Below are positions 33,525-42,751 of a stretch of DNA of 64,000 nucleotides, piece after piece. A program made the translations under genes and the position numbers. Below the pieces are notes generated by a model. That model worked only from the letters and a program-made list of their open reading frames with translations. It did no database searches and had not been told where the DNA came from. Origin of the DNA: Methylomarinum sp965277025 (lineage in GTDB: Bacteria > Pseudomonadota > Gammaproteobacteria > Methylococcales > Methylomonadaceae); the NCBI GenBank assembly GCA_965277025.1, contig OZ255706.1, forward strand, positions 1,798,001 through 1,862,000. The letters are read 5' to 3'. Position 1 is the stretch's first letter, and every line of letters starts with the position of its first letter.

Positions 33525-35482
33525 GCCGATTGGAGCTTGTTTCGATATTTGGCCAGCGCCCAAAGCGGGAAGAACTTGTCATAGCCATGATATTTCAAAT
33601 ACAACACTTTGGGAAAACCCGGTGCGGTAAAGCATGGATCATCCCAGCGGCCATCAGTCAATTGATTTTTCAGTAAAAATTCAATGCCGGTTTTCACTTC
33701 AGGACTGTGGGTTTCACCCGCTGCAATGAGTGCAAGAATAGCCCAGGCTGTTTGAAAGGCGGTACTGAAATCATAACGGCCACGATAGTTATGTTCATCA
33801 TGATAGCTGAGGTTGTCTTCACCCCAGCCGCCATCTTCACGTTGTACGCTTTTCAGCCAGGCAACCGCTTTACGATACATGGGGTCGGACTTGGGCAGGT
33901 CGGTCTGTTCCAAGGCCAACAAGGTTGACCAGGTGCCGTAGATATAATTTGTACCCCAACGCCCAAACCAGGAGCCGTCATCTTCCTGTTCATCACGCAG
34001 ATATTCAATGGTGCGCTCGAGGGCGGGACGATAATCTTCGTGCTGATCGGCGATTTTCGCCATCAACATGGCGCAACGGGCGCTGACATCCGCGGTTGGC
34101 GGGTCGAGTAATGCGCCGTGGTCGGCAAATGGAATTTCATTCAAATAGTAATAAGTATTGTCGACATCGAATGCACCGTAGCCGCCATTTTCCGATTGCA
34201 TACCGACAATCCATTGCGTGGCCAAATGAATCGATTCCTGCAAATGAGGATAGCCGGAATCGGCCATGGCGAATGCGACCACGGCAGTATCATCGACATC
34301 GGGATAATAAGGGTTTTCAAACTGGAAAGTCCAGCCACCGCCAGGAAGATCAGGACGCTGGATTTGCCAGTCACCTTTTTGATCGGTCAATTGCTTGGAC
34401 TTCAACCAGTCATAGGCGCGGGTAATGGCTTTTTCATTACCGGCTTTATCCGATTCCTGCAAGGCGAGAACGGCTAATGCAGTATCCCAAACAGGTGACA
34501 AGCAAGGTTGACAATAAGCATCGTTTTCATGGATAACCAACAGTTTATCGATTGCTTTGCGGGCGGTGACGACGTTTGGGTGATCTTCTCGCATCCCCAA
34601 TAACAACATGGCTTCATAGGCATTGACCATGGCAGGGAATATGCCGCCTAAACCATCTTCACCGTTCAGCCGTTCGGTAAACCAGTCCAGGGCCTTGTCG
34701 ATTGCTTTCTGGCGCATTTTGGCAGGAATGAAGGGTTCGGTTATCCGGCCCAGTTTATCCAGCGCCAAAAAGGCTTTATTCAACAAACTACGTTCCGGGA
34801 AATAATGTTTTTCTTCATCGGGATGGACGACGAATAATTCCAGAATATCAACGTTATGAGGATTTTTTGCCGTCGCTTTCAGGGTGCACAAAATGAATAA
34901 TGGCACCATGACGGTACGCGACCAGTAGGAAACCTTGTCGATATGAAAAGGAAACCATTTGGGCAGCAACATGATTTCGACCGGAATATAGGGTACGCCC
35001 CGCCAGGGCAGTTGTTCAAAAGTCGCCAGCGCAATACGGGTAAATACATTGGCGCGCGCGGCCCCCCCTTGACTGAGAATATAGTCACGCAATTTGACCA
35101 TATGCGGGGCATTGATATCATCGCCCGCCATTTTTAACGCATAATAAACTTTGATGCTGCAACTGAGATCGCCTGGGCCACCGGTAAACAAGGGGTAACT
35201 GCCGTCTTCCGATTGGCGGCTGCGCAAATAAACCGCCATTTTGGCTTGCAGGGTTTCATCGATATCGTCCAGATAATGCATCATCATGATGTATTCGGCT
35301 GGAATCGTGCAGTCTGCTTCCAGTTCAAACAGCCAATAGCCATCTTTATGCTGTTGTTCAAGCAGATAATGCTCGGCTTTTTTTATCGCTTGTTCCAGCG
35401 CAGCCGGGTTGATGCGATCCGCCTGGCTGGAGGATGAAGTTGAAAGTGGCGTTTGAGTTTCGGCTTCTGTAAACATGGTCAT
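33521..35482 (-). CDS. shc: Squalene-hopene cyclase
   Basis: 653 residues, full length. The catalytic motif DVDDTAVVAF (DxDD type) protonates squalene, and several QW repeats are visible (QQHKDGYWLFELEAD, QEDDGSWFGRWGTNYIYGTW, QREDGGWGEDNLSYHDE, LTDGRWDDPCFTAPGFP). A membrane-bound enzyme that forms hopene and hopanol. It follows squalene synthase with only 3 bp between, so the two reactions are coupled in one operon. Confidence 0.97.
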   Translation of the reverse strand: MTMFTEAETQTPLSTSSSSQADRINPAALEQAIKKAEHYLLEQQHKDGYWLFELEADCTIPAEYIMMMHYLDDIDETLQAKMAVYLRSRQSEDGSYPLFTGGPGDLSCSIKVYYALKMAGDDINAPHMVKLRDYILSQGGAARANVFTRIALATFEQLPWRGVPYIPVEIMLLPKWFPFHIDKVSYWSRTVMVPLFILCTLKATAKNPHNVDILELFVVHPDEEKHYFPERSLLNKAFLALDKLGRITEPFIPAKMRQKAIDKALDWFTERLNGEDGLGGIFPAMVNAYEAMLLLGMREDHPNVVTARKAIDKLLVIHENDAYCQPCLSPVWDTALAVLALQESDKAGNEKAITRAYDWLKSKQLTDQKGDWQIQRPDLPGGGWTFQFENPYYPDVDDTAVVAFAMADSGYPHLQESIHLATQWIVGMQSENGGYGAFDVDNTYYYLNEIPFADHGALLDPPTADVSARCAMLMAKIADQHEDYRPALERTIEYLRDEQEDDGSWFGRWGTNYIYGTWSTLLALEQTDLPKSDPMYRKAVAWLKSVQREDGGWGEDNLSYHDEHNYRGRYDFSTAFQTAWAILALIAAGETHSPEVKTGIEFLLKNQLTDGRWDDPCFTAPGFPKVLYLKYHGYDKFFPLWALAKYRNKLQSA

Positions 35483-35485
35483 TCC

Positions 35486-36577
35486 TTATTTTGTTGCTGA
35501 GTTGGCAGGCGTATACTGCCAGTCAGGCGTTTTCAGAGGTCGACTGAAATAATTAAACAATAATGACAGCAGCATATTGCTGCGGACGGTTAATTTGGTC
35601 GTTAAAATCGTCGCTTTTACGCTTTTGCGGGTGATTTTTACCTGGCTGGAATCGTTGAATTCCAGGTTGTCATGAATTTTTCGCAAGGTTAAAACGGCCA
35701 TTCCCAGCGCCCATAAGCAAAAATTACGGATGCCTGTTTCATGGGCGGGGATCAACAATGTGTAGTTCAGCGCATTTTCAAGATGCCCCTGTGCGATGCT
35801 GATTAAATGCTTAAGGCCCTTACGGAAATTTTCATTATTTGTTTCCGGGGTCAAGGTAGCCAGATCGAATCCGGTTTCATCGAAAATATCCTGAGGCAGC
35901 CAGCAAACACCGCGTTTTGCATCATCCCAAATGTCTTTGAGAATATTGGTCATTTGTAAGCCCTGGCCAAATGAGACGGACAGTTTCAACAGTTCATCCC
36001 GATGCTGATTGATTTCGGGAGAATAATGGCAAAACAGTCGGGCCAGCATTTCGCCAACGCAACCGGCGACGTAATAGCAATAATCATCCATGTCGGCCAG
36101 TGTTTTCAGGCCGGCGTTAAGATCCAGGGCCTGGAACTTAGGCATGCCTTCCGCCATGGTGGTAACACAATCGGCCAGAGCAGCGATTTGTTCGGCATCA
36201 AAAGAATGGGTGATTTCGATGACTCTTGGAGTTACCTTGATCAAGCTGTGTTCGGCCGGAATGGTTTGTTCAGATAATAACGGCGCCAGCTCCTGGCTGA
36301 ATTGCGCCGCTTTTTTACCGGTTCGCGTGACCTCGATAAACAAATCACAAAAATATTTTTTTTGTTCGACTGAGAGCGAAACTTCATCTTCGATGGTGTC
36401 GACAATACGGCAGAGCAGATAGGCGTTTGCAACCGGTGAGTAAAGCCCTTCCGGTAATTGTGGAATAGTCAGGGCGAATGTGCGGGAAACACCTTCCAGC
36501 AGAATTGCCTGAAACTCCTGATCAGGCAAAGCTAAAAGTGTATCGGGTTTATCGATTGAAACAGGCGCTGCAGTCAT
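35486..36577 (-). CDS. Squalene synthase (farnesyl-diphosphate farnesyltransferase)
   Basis: 363 residues from MTAAPVSIDKPD (ATG at 36610 would add 11). The two Asp-rich sites of the squalene/phytoene synthase family are present: LLCRIVDTIEDEVSLS and FGQGLQMTNILKDIWDDAKRGVCWLP. Length and the region YCYYVAGCVGEMLARLF fit single-step squalene synthase more than the shorter HpnC/HpnD proteins. No HpnE-like oxidase is in the window. It would therefore make squalene directly from two FPP and pass it to Shc. First gene of the minus-strand hopanoid operon; its upstream region ends in an IS at 36797. Confidence 0.85.
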   Translation of the reverse strand: MTAAPVSIDKPDTLLALPDQEFQAILLEGVSRTFALTIPQLPEGLYSPVANAYLLCRIVDTIEDEVSLSVEQKKYFCDLFIEVTRTGKKAAQFSQELAPLLSEQTIPAEHSLIKVTPRVIEITHSFDAEQIAALADCVTTMAEGMPKFQALDLNAGLKTLADMDDYCYYVAGCVGEMLARLFCHYSPEINQHRDELLKLSVSFGQGLQMTNILKDIWDDAKRGVCWLPQDIFDETGFDLATLTPETNNENFRKGLKHLISIAQGHLENALNYTLLIPAHETGIRNFCLWALGMAVLTLRKIHDNLEFNDSSQVKITRKSVKATILTTKLTVRSNMLLSLLFNYFSRPLKTPDWQYTPANSATK

Positions 36578-36797
36578 AAGGTTACAATTGAAAAAGTGTA
36601 ATGGTGTCAATGATAGTCGGTTTGTTGGTGATTTGCAAAGGAATGTTGCTTTATAGCAAAGAAAGCGGCAGGCTTCGCTATGGTTCTGCCTGAAACGACT
36701 GTTCTTTTATCATAAATAAAACTTAAAAACAAGTGGTTAAGAGGTAATAATGATAAAATACGTGTTGTTGTATTACTGATAATTTTGTGGCTTTTTT

Positions 36798-38019
36798 CTC
36801 TGTACATGACAAAAATTAACTTATGACAAATGAGTCTCATGTATTCCAGTGACAAAAGGTATGGGTTGCAAAAGAGCAATCACTTTTCTAATTATCCTTT
36901 TTGATTGAGATAAGACATTAAACAACGTTGAGCGGATACAATCTAATCCATATCGAAACAGGCTTTGCGCGAGCCGCTGATGTGTTTTGGTTTTTATTGG
37001 TAACTCGCAATCATGTTTCCATTCGCCTGCTTTATGTGACCAACAGAAAGCAATAACGGGAAGTACTAACAATTTTTTGATCCGAAGATAACCAACTACA
37101 CGCGTTTCCTCAAGTTTGAATCCCCGTCCTTTTAAACCGCCGAAAAGCGTTTCGATTTCCCAACGCAAGCCATAAATTTTAATCGCATCAGGGTTCAAAT
37201 GCTGACAGACGATGATTAATAACTCACCATCACTCAGCCGTAACCCACTGAGATAAATTGAACAATTTCCCGAATAGCGCGCTGTTGAGAGGTGTCGTGT
37301 GCTACCCGGCTTAAGCCCATAAAACAAACGCTCTACGCGTATTCGCTGGCCTTGGGCATTGGTTGTCCAGGCGTTGTTGCGAATACGGATATAAAAGGGA
37401 ATCTCTTGCCCAAACAACCAGCCCATCCATTCGTCTCCAATAAACTCCCGATCAGCCAAAAGACCTTTGATGTGATGTCGGCCAAACTGCGCAATAAAGC
37501 GTTTCATCAGCGCTATACGTTCCTTCGTATTAGAGTTGCCCCGCTTGTTTAAAGGCAACCAATACACCGGAATGGCGGCACCCCGATAAACCACGGCAAG
37601 CACCAGCAGATTAATATTGGTTTTACCCCACTTCCAATTCGTCCTGTCTAACGTCAGATAGTAATCCTGATCAGTGAAACCAAACAGTTTCATGATGAAA
37701 TGAGCGACTTCATTGTAATCCAGCCAATGGTCACTGAAAAATCGTTGCATCCGTCGATATCGTGAGGAAATTTTTGCCCGACTGGGAAAGAATACGGCGA
37801 GCTGGGCCAGATTGACCGTGCTAACTGCCATCAAAGCAATTAACATACCCACAAAACAAACGATTCTTGCCTTGTTCCATTGAAAGTGCTCAGTTAATAT
37901 GGCGGTCAGCTCGTTGATTTGTAATGTCCCGTTATTCATGTTCGCTAAAACAAAATGCGGTATTTAATTACATTTCAACGAGCTACGCTAGCTTTTAATA
38001 TTTTTTGTCATGTACAGAG
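36798..38019 (-). mobile_element. IS4-type element copy 2 (1222 bp)
   Basis: 18-bp perfect inverted ends CTCTGTACATGACAAAAA and a 9-bp duplication GGCTTTTTT (36789-36797, 38020-38028). It is inserted in the divergent region between squalene synthase and hpnH, 220 bp upstream of the squalene synthase start. The left IS end and 187 bp of native sequence (36611-36797) now form the leader of that operon. Confidence 0.95.
36821..37939 (-). CDS. IS4-type transposase, copy 2
   Basis: 372 residues, intact. DDE acids are in LTLDRTNWKWG, LLADREFIGDEW and YGLRWEIETLFGGLKGRGFKLEETR (YREK-type motif). It differs from copies 3 and 4 at a few residues (GQEIPFYIRIRNNAW and FGGLKG here versus EQEIPFYIRIRNNAR and FGCLKG). 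The 3' end lies within 25 bp of the IS end. Confidence 0.93.
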   Translation of the reverse strand: MNNGTLQINELTAILTEHFQWNKARIVCFVGMLIALMAVSTVNLAQLAVFFPSRAKISSRYRRMQRFFSDHWLDYNEVAHFIMKLFGFTDQDYYLTLDRTNWKWGKTNINLLVLAVVYRGAAIPVYWLPLNKRGNSNTKERIALMKRFIAQFGRHHIKGLLADREFIGDEWMGWLFGQEIPFYIRIRNNAWTTNAQGQRIRVERLFYGLKPGSTRHLSTARYSGNCSIYLSGLRLSDGELLIIVCQHLNPDAIKIYGLRWEIETLFGGLKGRGFKLEETRVVGYLRIKKLLVLPVIAFCWSHKAGEWKHDCELPIKTKTHQRLAQSLFRYGLDCIRSTLFNVLSQSKRIIRKVIALLQPIPFVTGIHETHLS

Positions 38020-38204
38020 GGCTTTTTTGTAAGTTTGCGATGAAAAAAGCAGTCTGAAAACGGTTTTTTGCTGGAGTCTGGCGCTGAAAAGTAGTATTCT
38101 TCTCAACATTAGTTGTTTTTATGAAAATTCGAGGGTTGTTAAAACAAGAATAAGCTTAATAACTGATGTTACGCGCTACGCCGGATAATTGATAAAATTT
38201 GAGG

Positions 38205-39032
38205 ATGAACAAAGAGAAATTAGACCTATACACAGACTATTGAATCAGCAATACGAGCTATGCGACGGCGACGGGTTTGTCGTCAATGTTAGATGGAGAA
38301 GTTAGCCATGATAGTGTCACGCGTTTTTTATCGTCCAGAGCGTATACATCAAAAGACCTCTGGCTGGAGGTTAAACGAACAGTCCGGAAGATTGAAGAAG
38401 AAACGGGGTGTTTGATTTTTGACGATACAATCCAGGAGAAGCAATGGACAGACGAGAATGAAGTCATTTGTTGGCATTATGACCATTGCCAGGGGCGGTC
38501 AGTCAAAGGCATCAATCTATTGAATGCCTTGTATCATACGGGCAATGTTTCGATACCCGTAGCCTTTGAAGTGGTCAAAAAACCGATTCAGTTTTGTGAT
38601 ATCAAAACAAAGCAGGTTAAACGAATGGCTACGGTGACCAAAAATGAACTGATGCGTGCGATGATTCAACAGTGTTTGAACAATCGGCTTCAATTTCGCT
38701 ATGTGTTGATGGATAGCTGGTTTACGGCTAAAGAGAATCTGGAATTTATTGTTGACAAAGACAAACATTTCATTGGGGCTTTAAAGGATAATCGCCTGGT
38801 GACGTTGAGCGTAGACGACAAGAAACAAGGAAAATTTACCCGTGTCAGTGACATTGCATTAGAGGATAAACAAGCAGTTCGCGGCTGGCTAAAAGGCTAC
38901 CCACATGAAGTCCTGATTGTCCGGCGAATCTTTACAAACAAAGACGGCAGTACTGCAACCGTTAATCTGGTGTGCAGTGATTTAACATTAGCGGGTGAAA
39001 AAGTTGCGGCAATCTATCAGAAACGATGGAAA
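38205..39032 (+). pseudogene. IS701-like transposase (second type), 5' part, with nonsense codon
   Basis: Starts MNKEKLDLYTDY, then has TGA at 38241-38243, then continues in the same frame (ISNTSYATATGLSSMLDGEVSHDSVTRFL) to ...AIYQKRWK, where the inner IS is inserted. The DDE region LIFDDTIQEKQW and VLMDSWFTAKENLEF is present. Two independent lesions (stop codon and insertion) make it dead. The intact protein would have been about 351 residues. Confidence 0.82.
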
Positions 39033-40157
39033 TAGAAGTTACGCATTGACAGGCAATGTTAAACTATGGGTTTAAAAAATCCCAAAGTCAATGCAAGGCA
39101 AACCTTGATAAGAGAAATAACACGCCCCTCAACAGCCTGCTGTACATTACCCATGTATATTGGTTTTTTATTAAGTGAGCCGAAACAAGCTAGTTGTCGA
39201 CGATTAGGAGAAGTCATGTCAATATCACATGATAGCGTAAATCGATTTCTAAATCGGGAGCATTACACTGGGCGAGATTTATACAATGAAGCCAGCGCAA
39301 GCCTGAATTTAAAGGGCGGAACCTTGAGTGTTGACGATAGTGTTCTTGATAAACCTTATAGCCAATATATGGCATTTGTCAGTTATTTTTGGTCGGGAAA
39401 ACATCATAGAGCAGTCAAGGGAATCAATCTTGTCACGTTGTACTACACAGACATTCAAGGAAAACACCAACCACTGAATTTCCGGGTGGTCGATAAGGCG
39501 GAAGGAAAGACAAAAAATGACTATTTTCAAGACATGCTGACCGAAGTATTAGCTTGGGGACTAGAACCTGGTTTTGTAACAGGAGATAGCTGGTACAGTT
39601 GCGGGGATAATCTTAAATTGATAAGAAATCATCAGACAGGATTATTCTTTGCAGTGGAAGGTAATCGATTAGTCTCTGTTGAAAAAGGTTCATGGGTTCA
39701 AGTCAGGCAATTAGAAATCCCGGAAGACGGCTTAATGGTTTGGCTCAAAAATTTTGGGTATGTGAAATTATTTCGGACGACCTTGAAAGAACAAGTTCGC
39801 CATTACATAAGTTCACTACCTGATGAAGAAAAAACCGCTGTTTTTGACAAGAAAGCATTTACCGAACAACATGATAGGCATTGGCAGATTGAGCAATATC
39901 ATCGGGCAATAAAGCAGGTGTGTAATATTGAGCGGTTCCAGGTTCGCACTAAAAGAGCAATAAATAATCATATTTTTTCTGCAATTTGTGGCTTTGTTCA
40001 ATTACAAAAATTGAGCTTTGCAGACGTGATTAATAATTGCTATAGCGTACAGCGGAATTTATTCAACGATGTTATGGCTTCGTTTATCGACACCTTTATG
40101 CCAAATATGAATCATTTAAACCCAAAATTTCGATCTGTTGTCAATGCGTAACTTCTA
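39033..40157 (+). mobile_element. IS701-like element copy 2 (1125 bp), inside another IS
   Basis: 19-bp ends TAGAAGTTACGCATTGACA and a 5-bp duplication GGAAA (39028-39032, 40158-40162). Same length as copy 1 at 19213. Both copies in this window have an IS as target. Confidence 0.93.
39066..40151 (+). CDS. IS701-like DDE transposase, copy 2
   Basis: 361 residues, intact; carries VTGDSWYSCGDNLK, where copy 1 has ITGDSWYSCVDNLK. The N-terminal Cys/Leu-rich segment TACCTLPMYIGFLLSEPK and the helix EQYHRAIKQVCNIERFQVRTKRAINNH are as in copy 1. It may be the active copy of the two. Confidence 0.87.
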   Translation: MGLKNPKVNARQTLIREITRPSTACCTLPMYIGFLLSEPKQASCRRLGEVMSISHDSVNRFLNREHYTGRDLYNEASASLNLKGGTLSVDDSVLDKPYSQYMAFVSYFWSGKHHRAVKGINLVTLYYTDIQGKHQPLNFRVVDKAEGKTKNDYFQDMLTEVLAWGLEPGFVTGDSWYSCGDNLKLIRNHQTGLFFAVEGNRLVSVEKGSWVQVRQLEIPEDGLMVWLKNFGYVKLFRTTLKEQVRHYISSLPDEEKTAVFDKKAFTEQHDRHWQIEQYHRAIKQVCNIERFQVRTKRAINNHIFSAICGFVQLQKLSFADVINNCYSVQRNLFNDVMASFIDTFMPNMNHLNPKFRSVVNA

Positions 40158-40162
40158 GGAAA

Positions 40163-40390
40163 GTCGAAGAATTTCATAAATCATTGAAATCCAATGCCGG
40201 GTTGGCAAAGTCGCCTACTCGTACCCCAACAACACAAAATAATCATATTTTTATGGCCATTATGGCGGTCTTTAAACTGGAGTGTCTCAAAATAAAACAC
40301 CAAACCAATCATTTTGCTTTGAAGGCTAAATTATATATCAAGGCTATTCGGCAGGCTTTTGCTGAATTGCAACAATTCAAGACCGCGTAA
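40163..40390 (+). pseudogene. IS701-like transposase (second type), 3' part
   Basis: Continues exactly from the interruption: RWK/VEEFHKSLKSNAGLAKSPTRT, containing the catalytic Glu helix, then TQNNHIFMAIMAVFKLECLKIKHQ and TAA at 40388-40390. An internal ATG at 40184 gives a 68-residue frame that has no meaning of its own. Confidence 0.82.
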
Positions 40391-40431
40391 CATCAGTTAA
40401 TAAAAACAAGTTTATGTGCTGCTGTTGTTGC

Positions 40432-40441
40432 TTGTTAACAA
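40432..40441. promoter_or_regulatory. Palindrome TTGTTAACAA upstream of hpnH
   Basis: A perfect 10-bp palindrome, extended imperfectly by GTTGTT on the left and AACAACA on the right, 43 bp before the hpnH start. It could be an operator; no second copy was found in the window. Confidence 0.25.
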
Positions 40442-40484
40442 CAGGCTTGTTCAATCATTCGAGAGTAATACAGGAGATAGGTCT

Positions 40485-41579
40485 GTGGGTGTTCCTTTAC
40501 GTCAGCAAATTGCAGTCGGTAGTTATTTAATCAAGCAGAAATTAAAAGGCAACAAAAAGTATCCGTTGGTGCTGATGCTTGAGCCTTTGTTTCGCTGTAA
40601 TCTGGCCTGTGCCGGCTGCGGAAAAATAGAATATCCCAAAGATATTTTGGATAAACGGCTGTCACTGCAAGAGTGTTTGGATGCTGTCGATGAATGTGAT
40701 GCGCCAATGGTCTCCATTCCTGGAGGCGAACCTTTGATTCATAAGGAAATGCCGCAAATTGTCGAAGGCATTATCGCGAGAAAGAAGTTCGTTTATCTTT
40801 GCACCAATGCCTTGTTACTGAAGAAAAAAATTAATGATTACAAGCCTTCCCCTTATTTGACTTTTTCCATCCATCTCGATGGCAACAAAGAGCGCCATGA
40901 CGCTTCTGTCTGTCAGGAAGGCGTTTTCGAAATTGCCGAGGAAGCGATTAAACTGGCGCTGGATAAAGGCTTCCGCGTAACGGTAAACTGCACTCTGTTC
41001 CAGGGCGAAACACCTGAGGAAGTGGCTGAATTTCTGGATTATGCGATGGAGTTAGGGGTCGAAGGCGTCACTATTGCGCCAGGCTTCAGTTATGAAAATG
41101 CGCCGCAACAGGATGTTTTTATTTCCGGCCGTGAAACCAAGGAACTGTTCAGAGGTATTTTCGGATTGGGCAAGAAACGCAAATGGCGTTTGAATCATTC
41201 TTCCCTTTATCTGGATTATCTGGCGGGAAACCAGGCGTATGATTGCACCCCTTGGGGAAACCCGACCCGGAATGTGTTTGGCTGGCAGAAACCTTGTTAT
41301 TTATTGAGTGACGAAGGTTTTGCCGACAGTTTTCATGCGTTGCTGGAAGAAACCCCGTGGGAAAAATACGGCACCGCAAAAAATCCAAAATGCGCCAATT
41401 GCATGGCTCATTGCGGCTATGAAGCGACAGCTGTGGAAGACACCCTGGCGCATCCTTTAAAAGCGTTGTGGGCGACCATCCGGGGGCCTAAAACGACAGG
41501 TGACATGGTACCGGAAAAAGCGCCAAAGGATGCTTCGAAAAGCGGCTTGAAAGATATTCCCGTCAAGGTTGAATTGTAA
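40485..41579 (+). CDS. hpnH: Radical SAM hopene C-adenosyltransferase HpnH
   Basis: 364 residues from a GTG at 40485, preceded by AGGAGA at 7 bp; an ATG at 40416 would add 23 residues without a ribosome site. The radical SAM cluster motif CNLACAGCGK, the GGEP motif in SIPGGEPLIHKEMP, and a C-terminal Cys group (PKCANCMAHCGYEAT) match HpnH. It attaches a 5'-deoxyadenosyl group to diploptene, the first step to extended hopanoids. First gene of the plus-strand arm hpnH-hpnB-hpnM-mlaA; IS elements sit just upstream. Confidence 0.94.
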   Translation: MGVPLRQQIAVGSYLIKQKLKGNKKYPLVLMLEPLFRCNLACAGCGKIEYPKDILDKRLSLQECLDAVDECDAPMVSIPGGEPLIHKEMPQIVEGIIARKKFVYLCTNALLLKKKINDYKPSPYLTFSIHLDGNKERHDASVCQEGVFEIAEEAIKLALDKGFRVTVNCTLFQGETPEEVAEFLDYAMELGVEGVTIAPGFSYENAPQQDVFISGRETKELFRGIFGLGKKRKWRLNHSSLYLDYLAGNQAYDCTPWGNPTRNVFGWQKPCYLLSDEGFADSFHALLEETPWEKYGTAKNPKCANCMAHCGYEATAVEDTLAHPLKALWATIRGPKTTGDMVPEKAPKDASKSGLKDIPVKVEL

Positions 41580-41592
41580 AGCCGAATAATTT

Positions 41593-42717
41593 ATGGTTGA
41601 TATGGTCTGGCTGTTATCATCGGTTGCTTTGCTTATTTGGCTGGTGACCGCCTTGTTGCCCTGGCAGCCTTGGCGTAACCGTGAAGTTCTGGAGCCTGAG
41701 GCAGACTTTGAAAACTTCCCGCTGGATGATGTTACGGTTTTGATTCCCGCCCGCAATGAGGCGGAAATGATTGCCGGAACCCTGGCTGCCTTGAAACGAC
41801 AAGGGCAAGGCTTGTCTGTCATTCTTGTGGATGATGATTCGACTGATGAAACGGTTGAAATCGCAAGATGCAGCGACCTGGATAATTTGACCATTGTTGA
41901 ATCCACAACGCTGCCGGCGGGCTGGACCGGAAAATTGTGGGCGCAGGAGCAAGGCTTGCAACAGGTTAAAACGCCATTGCTTCTATTGCTGGATGCCGAT
42001 ATTGCCCTTAAACCGGGAATGTTGAAAGCCTTGAAACTAAAACAGCGGCGAGATGGTCTGCAGTTTGTATCCTTGATGGCGGTTTTACGCTTTCAATCTT
42101 TTTGGGAAAAAATGTTGATGCCGGCATTTATTTATTTTTTCAAAATGATTTATCCGTTTGCGCTGGCCAATAACCCGCGCGCAAAAATGGCCGCCGCCGC
42201 GGGGGGGTGTATTTTGGTGGAAACCGAGGTAGTCAGAGAAATTGGCGGAATGGCTGCGATCAGAGATGCAGTGATCGATGATTGCACCTTGGCGCAGACT
42301 GTAAAATCAGCCGGTTATAAAATCTGGGTGGGCCTGACGCATGGCGTCATCAGTCAACGCCCGTATGTTGGTCTGAATGAAATCTGGCAAATGGTAGCGC
42401 GTACCGCCTATACCCAGTTACGCTATTCAGTGATCTTGTTATTGCTGTGTACCTTAATAATGGTGGTGATGTATTGGTGGCCGCTGGTTGGCGCGGTGAC
42501 GGCGGAAACATCAGTGCTTCGGTTGGTGAATGTGATGTCACTGATGGTAATGATGTCATTATATCTGCCGACCTTGGTTTTTTATCGTCTGAATCCTTTA
42601 TGGGCATTGACAATGCCGGTTGTGGCCGCATTATACTTGATGATGACATGGAATTCGGCGATACGGTACTGGCGTGGCGAGAGATCCCGATGGAAAGGTC
42701 GCAGCTATTTGACTTAA
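41593..42717 (+). CDS. hpnB: Hopanoid-associated glycosyltransferase HpnB
   Basis: 374 residues. An N-terminal membrane helix precedes a GT2 domain: VTVLIPARNEAEMIAGTLAAL, VILVDDDSTDETVEIA, LLLLDADIALKPGML (DxD) and IRDAVIDDCTLAQTVKSAGYKIWVGL. At least three C-terminal helices follow. HpnB proteins are conserved in hopanoid clusters; the sugar acceptor is not established. It begins 13 bp after hpnH. Confidence 0.88.
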   Translation: MVDMVWLLSSVALLIWLVTALLPWQPWRNREVLEPEADFENFPLDDVTVLIPARNEAEMIAGTLAALKRQGQGLSVILVDDDSTDETVEIARCSDLDNLTIVESTTLPAGWTGKLWAQEQGLQQVKTPLLLLLDADIALKPGMLKALKLKQRRDGLQFVSLMAVLRFQSFWEKMLMPAFIYFFKMIYPFALANNPRAKMAAAAGGCILVETEVVREIGGMAAIRDAVIDDCTLAQTVKSAGYKIWVGLTHGVISQRPYVGLNEIWQMVARTAYTQLRYSVILLLLCTLIMVVMYWWPLVGAVTAETSVLRLVNVMSLMVMMSLYLPTLVFYRLNPLWALTMPVVAALYLMMTWNSAIRYWRGERSRWKGRSYLT

Positions 42718-42751
42718 AACAAATGATAAATGAATGTGATGAGGGTGTAAT

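Larger units (their letters stand above)
38162..40397 (+). mobile_element. IS701-like element of a second type, interrupted by IS701-like copy 2
   Basis: 14-bp inverted ends ACTGATGTTACGCG, flanked by the 5-bp duplication TAATA (38157-38161, 40398-40402). Without the inner element it is 1106 bp. Its ends share GTTACGC with those of the inner element and both make 5-bp duplications, so the two are related. It lies 83 bp upstream of hpnH. Confidence 0.85.

Noticed and set aside
18989..38019. IS4-type copies 1 and 2 as ends of one composite transposon carrying purine, dxs and hopanoid genes
   Set aside because: Each copy has its own perfect 9-bp duplication, which shows separate single-element insertions; the genes between are core chromosomal genes.
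38205..38280. In-frame TGA codons here and at 21872 as possible recoding (TGA as Trp or selenocysteine)
   Set aside because: Many intact genes in the window end in TGA (hyf genes, hpnG), no SECIS-like hairpin or selenoprotein family is involved, and the IS gene is dead for another reason as well. Simple nonsense mutation is enough.
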